Below, in pieces: positions 1 to 9,263 of a stretch of DNA of 33,340 nucleotides. The DNA comes from Micromonospora sp. MH99 (lineage in GTDB: Bacteria > Actinomycetota > Actinomycetes > Mycobacteriales > Micromonosporaceae): contig NZ_MUZA01000069.1 of the NCBI RefSeq assembly GCF_021442385.1, positions 1 to 33,340 of the forward strand, in the 5' to 3' direction. Under the pieces are notes generated by a model. The model saw only the letters and a program-made list of their open reading frames with translations. It did not search any database and was not told where the DNA came from. The first letter of the stretch is position 1, and each line of letters starts with the position of its first letter. A program made the position numbers and the translations under genes.

Positions 1-34
1 TCAGGGCGGTCTTACGGATCAGATCGGTACGCAT
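1..34 (-). CDS. N-terminus of a leftward gene, truncated by the window edge
   Basis: Only eleven codons are visible, reading MRTDLIRKTAL. A GAGGAG ribosome-binding site lies nine bases before the ATG (44-49 on the + strand). The basic start followed by Ala-Leu is what the beginning of a signal peptide or membrane anchor can look like, but too little is present to assign a family. The call rests on the good ribosome-binding site and the absence of a stop. Confidence 0.45.
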   Translation of the reverse strand, partial: MRTDLIRKTAL

Positions 35-240
35 GATGGCGTGCTCCTCTGCATCGGGGGGATACGCGCCGACACACAAACGGGGGTGCGTGTGCCGGGC
101 GGGAAGTTCACGGGGACCAGGTCCGGCGGCCCGACAGGGGCCTGCGCGGGGGTGTCCCGGAGGGTGGTGCAACAGCCCGGGGTGGCGCATCATTCCGCCG
201 GCGTACTTCCCGGACCGGGGACGGCCGGCGGTGCTCGGCC

Positions 241-366
241 GTGCGGGGGGTGTAACCGTGGCGGCCGGGTGGGTGTTCCCGGCGGCTGTCCCCGCGGGCT
301 GGCCGGTGGTGCTTGGCGGTGCGGGGGTGTAACCGTGGGCGGCCGGGTGGGTGTTCCCGGCGGCTG
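241..366. repeat. 48-bp direct repeat, two copies
   Basis: The copies are at 241-288 and 319-366, separated by 30 bp. They are nearly identical; differences are confined to the lengths of two G runs. Both contain TGTAACCGTG and end in TTCCCGGCGGCTG. They lie between the partial left gene and the hairpin modules. I see no coding potential and no dyad within the unit. Confidence 0.75.
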
Positions 367-521
367 CGGTGCGCCGCTAGCCCGTAGGTCGCGGCGCCAT
401 GCCAGGTATAACGACCCGGCCGGGTCCCCGATTCCGCCGCCAGGGTGCCACCGGTCACGGGACGGCGACGCTCAAACCACCCAAAACTCTCGGCCAGATC
501 GGGCACCTGCGACCGCCGGTG

Positions 522-601
522 GTTGATCGACTCGACATCGGCGATATCGGGGTATCCGGACGCCCGGGACACCCCGACATCGGCGAACCCGAGTCGATCA
601 T
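522..601. repeat. 80-bp hairpin element, copy A
   Basis: An imperfect inverted repeat. The left arm starts GTTGATCGACTCG and the right arm ends CGAACCCGAGTCGATCAT; both arms carry an ATCGGCGA-like core and CGGGGT/ACCCC near the loop. Copy B (963-1042) matches at about 73 of 80 positions and copy C (18001-18080) at about 55 of 80, both without gaps (counted by eye). The conserved length and preserved arms suggest a dispersed REP-like element that can fold as RNA or cruciform DNA. Confidence 0.75.
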
Positions 602-626
602 GTCCGCGCGGGCCGACGGCCGGCCC

Positions 627-705
627 CACGATCATGCTCGATCCTGGAAAGAGGCCCCTCGACGAGCGGGCGAGGCCACTACATCAAGGATCGAGCACGA
701 TCATG
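627..705. repeat. Second hairpin of module A
   Basis: Arms are 627-648 and 684-705. Each is built on a GCTCGATCCT/AGGATCGAGC core flanked by ATCATG or CGATCATG, with about 19 of 22 positions paired. The 35-base spacer (AAGAGGCCCCTCGACGAGCG and following) has its own small dyad. The hairpin follows the 80-bp element by 25 bp, and the pair is repeated at 963-1144. Confidence 0.7.
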
Positions 706-962
706 CCCGCCGGCACATCTCATGCGCGGTGTCCGCCTGGGGTGGGCGGCACACCACTGCACGGCGACCTCAGGCTCACCGCACCGCCGACACCGGACAA
801 ACCACCCCTGCGGTGACCACCGCACCGGCCCGAGAAGAGCGAAACGGACATCTGACGCCAGTCGGGCGGTTGATCAACGCGACTTCGGCGATGTCAGGCT
901 CGCGCCACCGCCGCACCAGGCATGCCGCCCACCCGGAACCGGGACCGCCCACACCGCCGGCG

Positions 963-1042
963 GTTGATCGACTCGACATCGCCGATGTCGGGGTATCCGG
1001 TCACGCGGGACACCCCAAAATCGGCGAACCCGAGTCGATCAT
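963..1042. repeat. 80-bp hairpin element, copy B
   Basis: Same architecture as the element at 522-601, from which it differs at about seven positions. Differences cluster in the loop and one arm; the terminal GATCGACTCG/CGAGTCGATC arms are identical. It is followed by the second hairpin of the module, as in copy A. Confidence 0.75.
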
Positions 1043-1065
1043 CCCCACGCGGTCCACGACCGGCC

Positions 1066-1144
1066 CATGATCGTGCTCGATCCTGGAAAGAGGCCCCTCG
1101 ACGAGCGGGCGAGGGCACTACGTCAAGGATCGAGCACGATCATG
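1066..1144. repeat. Second hairpin of module B
   Basis: Arms 1066-1087 and 1123-1144 pair at 21 of 22 positions, better than in copy A. The spacer is nearly identical to that of copy A. Homology with module A continues into a further small dyad (GGTGTCCGCC) near 1168, so the duplicated block is about 235 bp with a 440-bp period. Confidence 0.7.
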
Positions 1145-1194
1145 ACCCGCCGGCACGTGCGTGCGCGGTGTCCGCCCGGGTGGGGCGGCATGCC

Positions 1195-1232
1195 ACTGAA
1201 GGCGTGACCTCGCGGTTGGTCGCGCCTTCAGT
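1195..1232. terminator. Hairpin overlapping the stop codon of the GH20 gene
   Basis: Arms 1195-1209 and 1218-1232 are complementary at 14 of 15 positions around an 8-base loop. The stop codon of the leftward GH20 gene (1228-1230) lies inside the first transcribed arm. There is no T tract after it, so this would be an actinobacterial I-shaped terminator or an mRNA 3'-end stabiliser. Confidence 0.55.
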
Positions 1233-2949
1233 GGGTTGTCGTGTCGTTCCGGGGTGCGCGGTTCTGTCGGGGGACCGTGGGGGTCGCCGGCCAGGGGATC
1301 TCGGGGGAGCGGTGGAAGGTGATCCCGGCGGTGGACCAGCGCGGGCCGTGCCCGGCCAGGCGCTCGCGGAACCCGGCCCAGTCGTGCGTGGCGCGGGGTG
1401 ACCAGCCCAGCTCGGCGATGGCGGGCAGCCGGGGAAACAGCATGAACTCGATGTCGGTGAGCGAGGTGACCGACTCGGTCCACAGCGGGGCCTCCACGCC
1501 GAGCACGGCAGTGCTGGGCACGTCGGCGACGTGCGTGCCCGGATCCCAGTCGTACGCCCGACGTACGTCGATGAGGCCGGCCCAGTCGTGCCCGATCGGG
1601 GTGTCCTCGGCGTACTTCATGTCCAGGTACGCGTGGTTGCCGGGGGAGAGGATCAGCCGGGCGCCCCGCCGGACCGCGTCGGCAGTGGTGGGATCGTCGG
1701 CGTCGGTGCCCCACCATTGCAGGACCCGCCCGTCGAGGTGCGCCGCCGGGGCGAGCTGGTGCCAGCCCACGACGGCCTTGCCGGTGTCGGCGACGATCCG
1801 TTGCGCCCTCTCCACGAAATCGGTGTAGACGGCACCCTTGACCTTGAACGCCTCGTCGCCGCCGATGTGCAGCCACGGACCGGGGGTGAGGGCGGCGACC
1901 TCGCCGAGTACGTCGGCGATGAAGTCGTACGTCTGCTCGTCGGCCGGGTCGACGTAGCTGAAGCCGACCTCGGTGCCGGTGTACGGCGGCGGCGCGAGCT
2001 TGTCCGGTGCGAGCTGGGGGTACGCGACGAGTGCCGCGTTGGTGTGGCCGGGCAGGTCGATCTCGGGGACGACGGTGACGTGGCGGGCGGCCGCGTGGGA
2101 GACGATCCGCCGGTAGTCCGCCTTGGTGTAGTGCCCGCCGGGGCCGCCGCCGACCTCGCTCGCCCCGCCGACGGTGGCCAGCTTCGGCCAGGAGTCGACG
2201 GCGATGCGCCACCCCTGGTCGTCGGTGAGGTGCAGGTGCAGGTGGTTGAGCTTGTAGCGGGCGAGGTGGTCGATCGCCCGCAGGACGTCCTCGACGGTGA
2301 AGAAGTGTCGCGCGACGTCGAGCATCGCGCCCCGGTAGGGGAAGCGGGGGCGGTCCAGGATCGTGCCGCCGGGCAGCGCCCAGCGCGTGGTCACCGGGGT
2401 CGGGCTCTCCACGGCGGCGGGGAGCAGTTGCCGGATCGTCTGGACGCCGTGGAAGAGGCCGGTCGGGGTGTCGGCGACGAGGCGTACCTCGGCGGCGGTC
2501 ACGTCGAGGCGGTAGCCCTGGGCCCCGAGGTCGGTGGTCGGTCGCTCGGTGGCGGGGGTCGGGCTGGTGGGCGTGGCGGCCAGGGTGAGCGTCAGCGTGC
2601 CGGTCGGCCCGTCCGCACGGGTGTCGTCGGCTACCGGCAGGAGGAACCCGGTTGCCGGTCGGAGCAGCTCGGCGAGGTGGTCGGCCACCGTGCGGGCGCC
2701 CGGGTCGGCGGTGACCCGGATGGCCGTGTCCGCGGTGAGCACGAAGGACGCGGTGGGATCCGCTTCGACCCGTTCCGGTGCCGGTACGACGTCGTCGAGG
2801 CGTACCGCGGGGGCGAGCAGGTCGTCGCCGGCCGTGCGCGCGGCGAGCGCGGCCAGGTCCGCGGCCTCCGGCTGGTGCGCGGGCAGCGCGACCGGGTCGG
2901 CGGCGGTGGACGGCTCGGGGGTGGGGGAGGAGATCGGGAGGGAGGACAC
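1228..2949 (-). CDS. Beta-N-acetylhexosaminidase, glycoside hydrolase family 20
   Basis: Hydrolyses terminal beta-linked GlcNAc or GalNAc by substrate-assisted catalysis, probably in chitin or amino-sugar recycling. The 573-residue protein has a GH20b-like N-terminal domain (about 60-190), then the TIM barrel. Catalytic motif HIGGDE is at 361-366, giving the Asp365-Glu366 pair; earlier barrel motifs include LHLHLTDDQGWR and PEIDLPGH, and QWWG follows. No convincing signal peptide precedes the first domain, so a cytoplasmic location is likely, though the Pro/Ser-rich N-terminus is odd. The GTG at 2949 is chosen because GGAG lies eight bases upstream; the frame stays open to 3075, but that stretch has no domain and no ribosome-binding site. 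The gene is monocistronic, divergent from ppdK, and ends in a hairpin. The family call is firm; substrate preference is unknown. Confidence 0.93.
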   Translation of the reverse strand: MSSLPISSPTPEPSTAADPVALPAHQPEAADLAALAARTAGDDLLAPAVRLDDVVPAPERVEADPTASFVLTADTAIRVTADPGARTVADHLAELLRPATGFLLPVADDTRADGPTGTLTLTLAATPTSPTPATERPTTDLGAQGYRLDVTAAEVRLVADTPTGLFHGVQTIRQLLPAAVESPTPVTTRWALPGGTILDRPRFPYRGAMLDVARHFFTVEDVLRAIDHLARYKLNHLHLHLTDDQGWRIAVDSWPKLATVGGASEVGGGPGGHYTKADYRRIVSHAAARHVTVVPEIDLPGHTNAALVAYPQLAPDKLAPPPYTGTEVGFSYVDPADEQTYDFIADVLGEVAALTPGPWLHIGGDEAFKVKGAVYTDFVERAQRIVADTGKAVVGWHQLAPAAHLDGRVLQWWGTDADDPTTADAVRRGARLILSPGNHAYLDMKYAEDTPIGHDWAGLIDVRRAYDWDPGTHVADVPSTAVLGVEAPLWTESVTSLTDIEFMLFPRLPAIAELGWSPRATHDWAGFRERLAGHGPRWSTAGITFHRSPEIPWPATPTVPRQNRAPRNDTTTH

Positions 2950-3208
2950 GACGACGGCTCCGGAAGGGGTTATTTCGCGTCGGATATGGCAAAAGCGAGC
3001 TTCGGCAGAACCAGTGGCGTCAACAATACGAGGACCGGGGATATTGCGTGATCGTGCGCGTGGAAGCGTTCCCAAAAACCGGTACGAACGCGGATAGTCG
3101 TGATGGCTGTGCCTATTGTCACCGAACGGTCCCAGGCCACCCGATCTTCGCTTAACCTTCGCCCTGAACCTTCGTTAAGTGTCAATCCGGCGCGCGTGGG
3201 AGGCTCTG
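2950..3208. promoter_or_regulatory. Divergent promoter region, hexosaminidase / ppdK
   Basis: A 259-bp gap, clearly less GC-rich than its surroundings (for example TTATTTCGCG and GATATTGCGTGATC). Upstream of ppdK there is a dyad, CTTAAC (3151-3156) with GTTAAG (3174-3179), enclosing two direct copies of AACCTTCG. This is a reasonable operator candidate. I could not assign a confident -10/-35 pair. Confidence 0.45.
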
Positions 3209-5917
<2,709 letters not shown>

Positions 5918-5927
5918 CGCGGGCGCC

Positions 5928-5957
5928 GGCGGCGGCCCGAACGACCGGGCCGCCGCC
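5928..5957. terminator. Bidirectional hairpin after ppdK
   Basis: A perfect 12-bp GC stem (5928-5939 with 5946-5957) and a 6-base loop AACGAC, ten bases after the ppdK stop. There is no T tract. It lies between two convergent genes and can serve both. Confidence 0.6.
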
Positions 5958-5993
5958 AGCGCGCCCATGCTGCCGGCCGGACCGGCACCAGTG

Positions 5994-6075
5994 CGCTCAG
6001 ACCAGGCTGCGGGCCGGGCCGTCCCCGCGCGCTCAGACCAACCGGCGGCCGTCGCCGGCGTCGGCGCTCAGATCG
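5994..6075. repeat. Three spaced copies of GCGCTCAGACCA
   Basis: Copies at 5994-6005, 6029-6040 and 6064-6075 (the last reads GCGCTCAGATCG) recur every 35 bases. The third contains the stop codon of the leftward Roadblock gene. The first two, read leftwards, also give an in-frame-looking Leu-Val-stop end, so the array may be a remnant of repeated duplication of a gene's 3' end. Confidence 0.5.
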
Positions 6076-6568
6076 GTGGGCGACGCCAGGTGGGTCGGGC
6101 CGAGCGGCGCAGCTGCGTCGGCAGGGTCGCCATCGGGGTACGCACGGCCAGCGGCGCGTGCGCGTCGGGCACCGCAGTGGCGCCGATCCCGCCGCCACGG
6201 GTGTCCAGCACACGGCCGGCCCGGTGCGCCACCGCCCGGGCCTCCTCGTGCAGCCCGTCCAGATCGTTCGCCGCCGACCCGGTGACCAGTGTCAGCAGGG
6301 CGCTGCGCCCGGCCGGGTAGGTGACCACGCAGCCGTCGGTGGTGCACACCACCGACTCGCGGAACTCACCCCGCCGGACCGTGTCGGCGACCCGGTGACC
6401 GAGCCCGTAGCTGGCCGCAGCGAGCGCGGCGAGGTGGGTGGCGTCGGTGCTCGGCAGGTCGCTGGAGATGAGCAGCCCGTCGGTGCCGGCCAGTACGGCG
6501 CCGGCGACCTCGGGTCGGCGTCGCCGCAGCCCGAGCAGTTCGTTGCCCACCACCATGCCTGCATCCAC
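6068..6568 (-). CDS. Roadblock/LC7-domain protein
   Basis: A 166-residue soluble protein. Residues about 10-115 fit the Roadblock/LC7 fold: AGAVLAGTDGLLISSDLP, an Ala-rich helix (THLAALAAASYGLG), then VVCTTDGCVVTYPAGRSALLTLVTG. In actinomycetes such proteins usually act with small Ras-like GTPases or in conservon-type modules, but no GTPase, histidine kinase or DUF742 gene is adjacent, so the partner is unknown. The C-terminal 40 residues are basic and low in complexity (RTPMATLPTQLRRSARPTWRR). The GTG start has GGGAG six bases upstream. A later in-frame ATG (residue 5) is possible. Confidence 0.82.
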   Translation of the reverse strand: MDAGMVVGNELLGLRRRRPEVAGAVLAGTDGLLISSDLPSTDATHLAALAAASYGLGHRVADTVRRGEFRESVVCTTDGCVVTYPAGRSALLTLVTGSAANDLDGLHEEARAVAHRAGRVLDTRGGGIGATAVPDAHAPLAVRTPMATLPTQLRRSARPTWRRPPI

Positions 6569-6817
6569 GAGCGTCTCCCTGCCGGTCGGCTCCGCGCCTC
6601 GATCGGTTGGTCACGTTCCGCGCTGGGAACGCTACCGGTGGCCACGTGTACCCGCGAGCCCGTAACCCACGGCGATCGGTCGGCAACTGGGGGCCGATCG
6701 GCGGTTGCGCGCGCGCCGGTGCTGCGTCGCGGGCAGGTCGAGCGGCATCGGCGGGCGTAACCTTGGCTCGCTCACACACGGCCGGCTGTGTCCGCCGTCG
6801 ACGGGAGAGGTGGCTGT
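6569..6817. promoter_or_regulatory. Divergent promoter region, Roadblock / VOC
   Basis: A 249-bp gap between divergent genes. TAACCT at 6760-6765 is a plausible -10 for the rightward genes. A short dyad CACACA...TGTGTC sits between it and the ATG. On the left side, GTTCC(N6)GGAAC near 6617-6632 is a possible operator for the Roadblock gene. None of this is more than suggestive. Confidence 0.3.
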
Positions 6818-7165
6818 ATGACCAGCGTCTGGGAGAACCTGACCATCGACGCCCGCGATCCGGCCCGACTGGCCCGCTGGTGGGCCGAGGCGCTCGGATA
6901 CCAGGTGGTCACCGAGCGACCGGACGAGGTGGAGATCCGCCAGTCCGCCGACCGCCTTCCCGGGTTGGTCTTCGTTCCGGTGACCGACGCCAAGGAGCGC
7001 AAGAACCGGTTGCATCTCGACCTCCGCCCGGTCGACCAGGAGGCCGAGGTCGAGCGTCTTGTCGACATGGGCGCCCGGCACGTCGACATCGGGCAGGGTG
7101 ACGTCGAGTGGACGGTCCTGGCCGATCCGGAGGGCAACGAGTTCTGCGTCCTGCGTCAGAAGTGA
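6818..7165 (+). CDS. VOC (glyoxalase/bleomycin-resistance-like) family protein
   Basis: A 115-residue single-domain protein. The N-terminal strand-helix (WENLTIDARDPARLARWWAEALGY) and C-terminal EWTVLADPEGNEFCVLRQ match the common actinobacterial VOC pattern, in which a Glu near the end helps bind a divalent metal. Substrate cannot be predicted; members range from lyases and dioxygenases to drug-binding proteins. The ATG at 6818 is chosen for the GGGAGAGG site just before it rather than the open frame from 6788. The stop codon overlaps the GTG of dgt (GTGA), indicating translational coupling. Confidence 0.88.
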   Translation: MTSVWENLTIDARDPARLARWWAEALGYQVVTERPDEVEIRQSADRLPGLVFVPVTDAKERKNRLHLDLRPVDQEAEVERLVDMGARHVDIGQGDVEWTVLADPEGNEFCVLRQK

Positions 7166-8415
7166 ACCGCGCCGACGCCAGGTTGGTCGAGGAGCCGCCC
7201 AAGGACACCGGGCACCGCCGTTCACCGTACGAGCGTGACCGTGCCCGGGTGCTGCACTCCGCGGCGTTCCGCCGGCTGGCCACCAAGACCCAGGTGCACA
7301 CCGCCGGCACCGACGACTTCCTGCGGACCCGGCTCACCCACTCGCTAGAGGTGGCCCAGATCGCCCGGGAGATGGGCGCCCGGCTGGGGTGCGACCCGGA
7401 CGTGGTGGACGTCGCCGGGCTCGCCCACGACCTCGGGCACCCGCCGTTCGGGCACAACGGCGAGGCAGCTCTGGACCTGCTCGCCGCGCCCTGCGGCGGC
7501 TTCGAGGGCAACGCGCAGACGCTGCGGGTGCTGACCCGCCTGGAGGCGAAGGTGCTCGCCCCGGACGGTTCGTCGGCCGGGCTGAACCTCACCCGGGCGT
7601 CGCTCGACGCAATCGGCAAGTATCCCTGGCCGCGCCGCGACGGGCAGCGCAAGTTCGGGGTGTACGCCGACGACGCGGCGGTCTTCGGCTGGATCCGGGC
7701 CGGTGCGCCCGGCGACCGGCGCTGCCTGGAGGCGCAGGTGATGGACTGGGCCGACGACGTCGCGTACTCGGTGCACGACGTGGAGGACGGCATCCACGGC
7801 GGGTACGTCGGGCTGCGCCCGCTGCTCGTGGACGCCGACGAGCGGGCGGCGCTCTGTGCCGACGTGGCCGCCGCCTACTCCGGGGAGTCGCCGGCCGACC
7901 TGGCCGAGGTGCTGATCGAGCTGCTGGCTGACCCGCTGCTCGCCCCGCTCGCCGGGTACGACGGCAGCCACCGTGCCCAGGTCGCGCTGAAGGCCACCAC
8001 GAGCGGCCTGACCGGTCGGTTCGTGTCCGCGGCGGTGACGGCCACCGAGGAGCGGTACGGCCCCGGGCCGCACCGCCGCTACGCCGCCGATCTGGTGGTG
8101 CCGAGACCGGTCCGGGCGCAGTGCGCGCTGCTCAAGGGCATCGCCCTGCGCTACGTGATGCGACGCACCGGCTTTCGGGGTCGCTACGAGCGGCAGCGGA
8201 CGATGCTTGCCGAGTTGGCGGCGGCGCTCGTCGGACGGGCCCCGGACGGGCTCGACCCGGTGTTCGCCCCGCTGTGGCGGGCCGCGCCCGACGACGCGGC
8301 CCGGCTGCGCGTGGTGATCGACCAGATCGCCTCGCTCACCGACCCGGGGGCGATGAGTTGGCACGCCCGTCTGGTCGGCGGCGGCGCACCGCCCGAGGCG
8401 GATGCGGCAACTTAG
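7162..8415 (+). CDS. dgt: Deoxyguanosinetriphosphate triphosphohydrolase (HD-domain dGTPase)
   Basis: Cleaves dGTP (often other dNTPs) to the nucleoside and triphosphate, tuning the dNTP pool. The 417-residue protein has the family N-terminus RRSPYERDRARVLHSAAFRRL, then the HD metal site: His60 in TRLTHSLEVAQ, His89-Asp90 in LAHDLGHPPFGHNGE, and the later Asp in MDWADDVAYSVHDVEDG (near 198). The start is the GTG overlapping the VOC stop; the open frame upstream lies inside the VOC gene. A dnaG gene lies 2.2 kb downstream, an association common in actinobacteria, but here two unrelated genes intervene. The stop codon lies within an iron box for the next gene. Confidence 0.95.
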   Translation: MNRADARLVEEPPKDTGHRRSPYERDRARVLHSAAFRRLATKTQVHTAGTDDFLRTRLTHSLEVAQIAREMGARLGCDPDVVDVAGLAHDLGHPPFGHNGEAALDLLAAPCGGFEGNAQTLRVLTRLEAKVLAPDGSSAGLNLTRASLDAIGKYPWPRRDGQRKFGVYADDAAVFGWIRAGAPGDRRCLEAQVMDWADDVAYSVHDVEDGIHGGYVGLRPLLVDADERAALCADVAAAYSGESPADLAEVLIELLADPLLAPLAGYDGSHRAQVALKATTSGLTGRFVSAAVTATEERYGPGPHRRYAADLVVPRPVRAQCALLKGIALRYVMRRTGFRGRYERQRTMLAELAAALVGRAPDGLDPVFAPLWRAAPDDAARLRVVIDQIASLTDPGAMSWHARLVGGGAPPEADAAT

Positions 8416-8425
8416 GCTAACCTAA
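8407..8425 (+). promoter_or_regulatory. IdeR/DmdR-type iron box
   Basis: TTAGGCTAACCTAA (8412-8425) is the core of the actinobacterial iron box; over 19 positions it matches the TTAGGTTAGGCTAACCTAA consensus at 15. It overlaps the dgt stop codon (TAG, 8413-8415) and ends four bases before the ATG of the siderophore-interacting protein. Fe(II)-bound repressor here would cover the promoter. Confidence 0.85.
8418..8423 (+). promoter_or_regulatory. Putative -10 box for a leaderless transcript
   Basis: TAACCT fits the TANNNT pattern and lies exactly six bases before the ATG at 8430, the spacing expected if transcription begins at the start codon. It lies inside the iron box, so repressor and RNA polymerase would compete directly. 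Confidence 0.6.
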
Positions 8426-8429
8426 CTGC

Positions 8430-9260
8430 ATGACGGAACGCCCAAGGAACGTCACCTCGGTCCAGGTGCTGCGCACCGAGCGACCCACCCCGCACCTGAT
8501 CCGGCTCGTCCTCGGTGGGGAAGAGCTGACCGGGCTGCCGGTGGGCGAGTTCACCGACCACTACATCAAGCTGGTCTTTCCGGTGCCCGGCGTCGCGTAC
8601 CCGCAGCCGCTGGACCTCGCCGCGATCCGCCGTGACCTGCCCCGGGAGCAGTGGCCCCGGCTGCGCGCGTACACCGTGCGGCGGTGGGACCCCCTCGCCG
8701 GGGAGTTGACCGTGGACGTGGTGCACCACGGCGACGAGGGGCTGGCCGGCCCGTGGGCCGCGGCGCTGCGCCCGGGCGACCCGGTGCACTTCGTCGGCCC
8801 GGGTGGGGCGTACGCGCCGGACCCGGACGCCGACTGGCACCTCCTGGTGGGCGACGAGAGCGCCCTGCCAGCGATCGCCGCCGCCCTGGAACGGCTGCCG
8901 TTGGGCGCTGCGGCCCGGGTCCTCGTCGAGATCGCCGACCCGGCGGAGGAGCAGCAGCTGCTCAGCCCCGGCGCCGTGGAGCTGACCTGGCTGCACCGGG
9001 GTGACCGACCGGTGGGCGACGCCCTGGTGGCGGCGGTGCGCGAGCTGGAGTTCCCGCCCGGTTCGGTGCACGCCTTCGTGCACGGCGAGGCGACGTTCGT
9101 CCGGGAGCTGCGCCGACTGCTGCGCGGCGAGCGCGGCGTGCCGGCCGACCGGCTCTCCATCTCCGGCTACTGGCGGCGCGGCATGGACGACGAGGGCTGG
9201 CGCTCGAGCAAGGCGGACTGGAACCGGCAGGTCGCCGCCGAGGAGCCGGCCGCGGCCTGA
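8430..9260 (+). CDS. Siderophore-interacting protein (FAD-dependent ferric-siderophore reductase)
   Basis: Predicted cytoplasmic NAD(P)H- or ferredoxin-dependent flavoprotein that releases iron by reducing ferric siderophores (ViuB/YqjH-like SIP family). The 276-residue protein has the FAD-binding motif RAYTVR at 79-84, the GPGGAYAPDPDADWHLLVGDESALPAI segment linking the FAD and NAD(P)H domains, and the C-terminal family motif ISGYWRRGMDDEGWRSSKADW. The iron box and leaderless -10 directly before the ATG support de-repression in low iron. No siderophore synthesis or uptake genes are adjacent, so it probably serves siderophores encoded elsewhere. It converges on the LtrA-like gene with three bases between stops. 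Confidence 0.93.
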   Translation: MTERPRNVTSVQVLRTERPTPHLIRLVLGGEELTGLPVGEFTDHYIKLVFPVPGVAYPQPLDLAAIRRDLPREQWPRLRAYTVRRWDPLAGELTVDVVHHGDEGLAGPWAAALRPGDPVHFVGPGGAYAPDPDADWHLLVGDESALPAIAAALERLPLGAAARVLVEIADPAEEQQLLSPGAVELTWLHRGDRPVGDALVAAVRELEFPPGSVHAFVHGEATFVRELRRLLRGERGVPADRLSISGYWRRGMDDEGWRSSKADWNRQVAAEEPAAA

Positions 9261-9263
9261 CCG

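Larger units (their letters stand above)
35..1194. other. Gene-poor repeat island
   Basis: About 1.16 kb with no convincing gene. Open frames here are Arg/Pro/His-rich, have no ribosome-binding sites and run through hairpin repeats, so I treat them as chance frames in high-GC DNA. The island holds a 48-bp direct repeat (241-288 and 319-366) and a duplicated module of two hairpins (522-705 and 963-1144), with a degenerate half copy near 868-900. No tRNA, integrase or transposase was seen. Confidence 0.7.

Noticed and set aside
399..1070. Long forward open frame through the left repeat island
   Set aside because: It has no ribosome-binding site, translates repeat hairpins into Arg/Pro/His-rich sequence, and similar frames exist on both strands; typical of high-GC non-coding DNA.
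522..1144. CRISPR array
   Set aside because: Only two long imperfect units with 440-bp period, each self-complementary, no short regular spacers and no cas genes.
1..1194. Origin of replication or attachment site suggested by repeats
   Set aside because: No DnaA-box clusters, AT-rich unwinding region, parAB genes or tRNA gene are visible.
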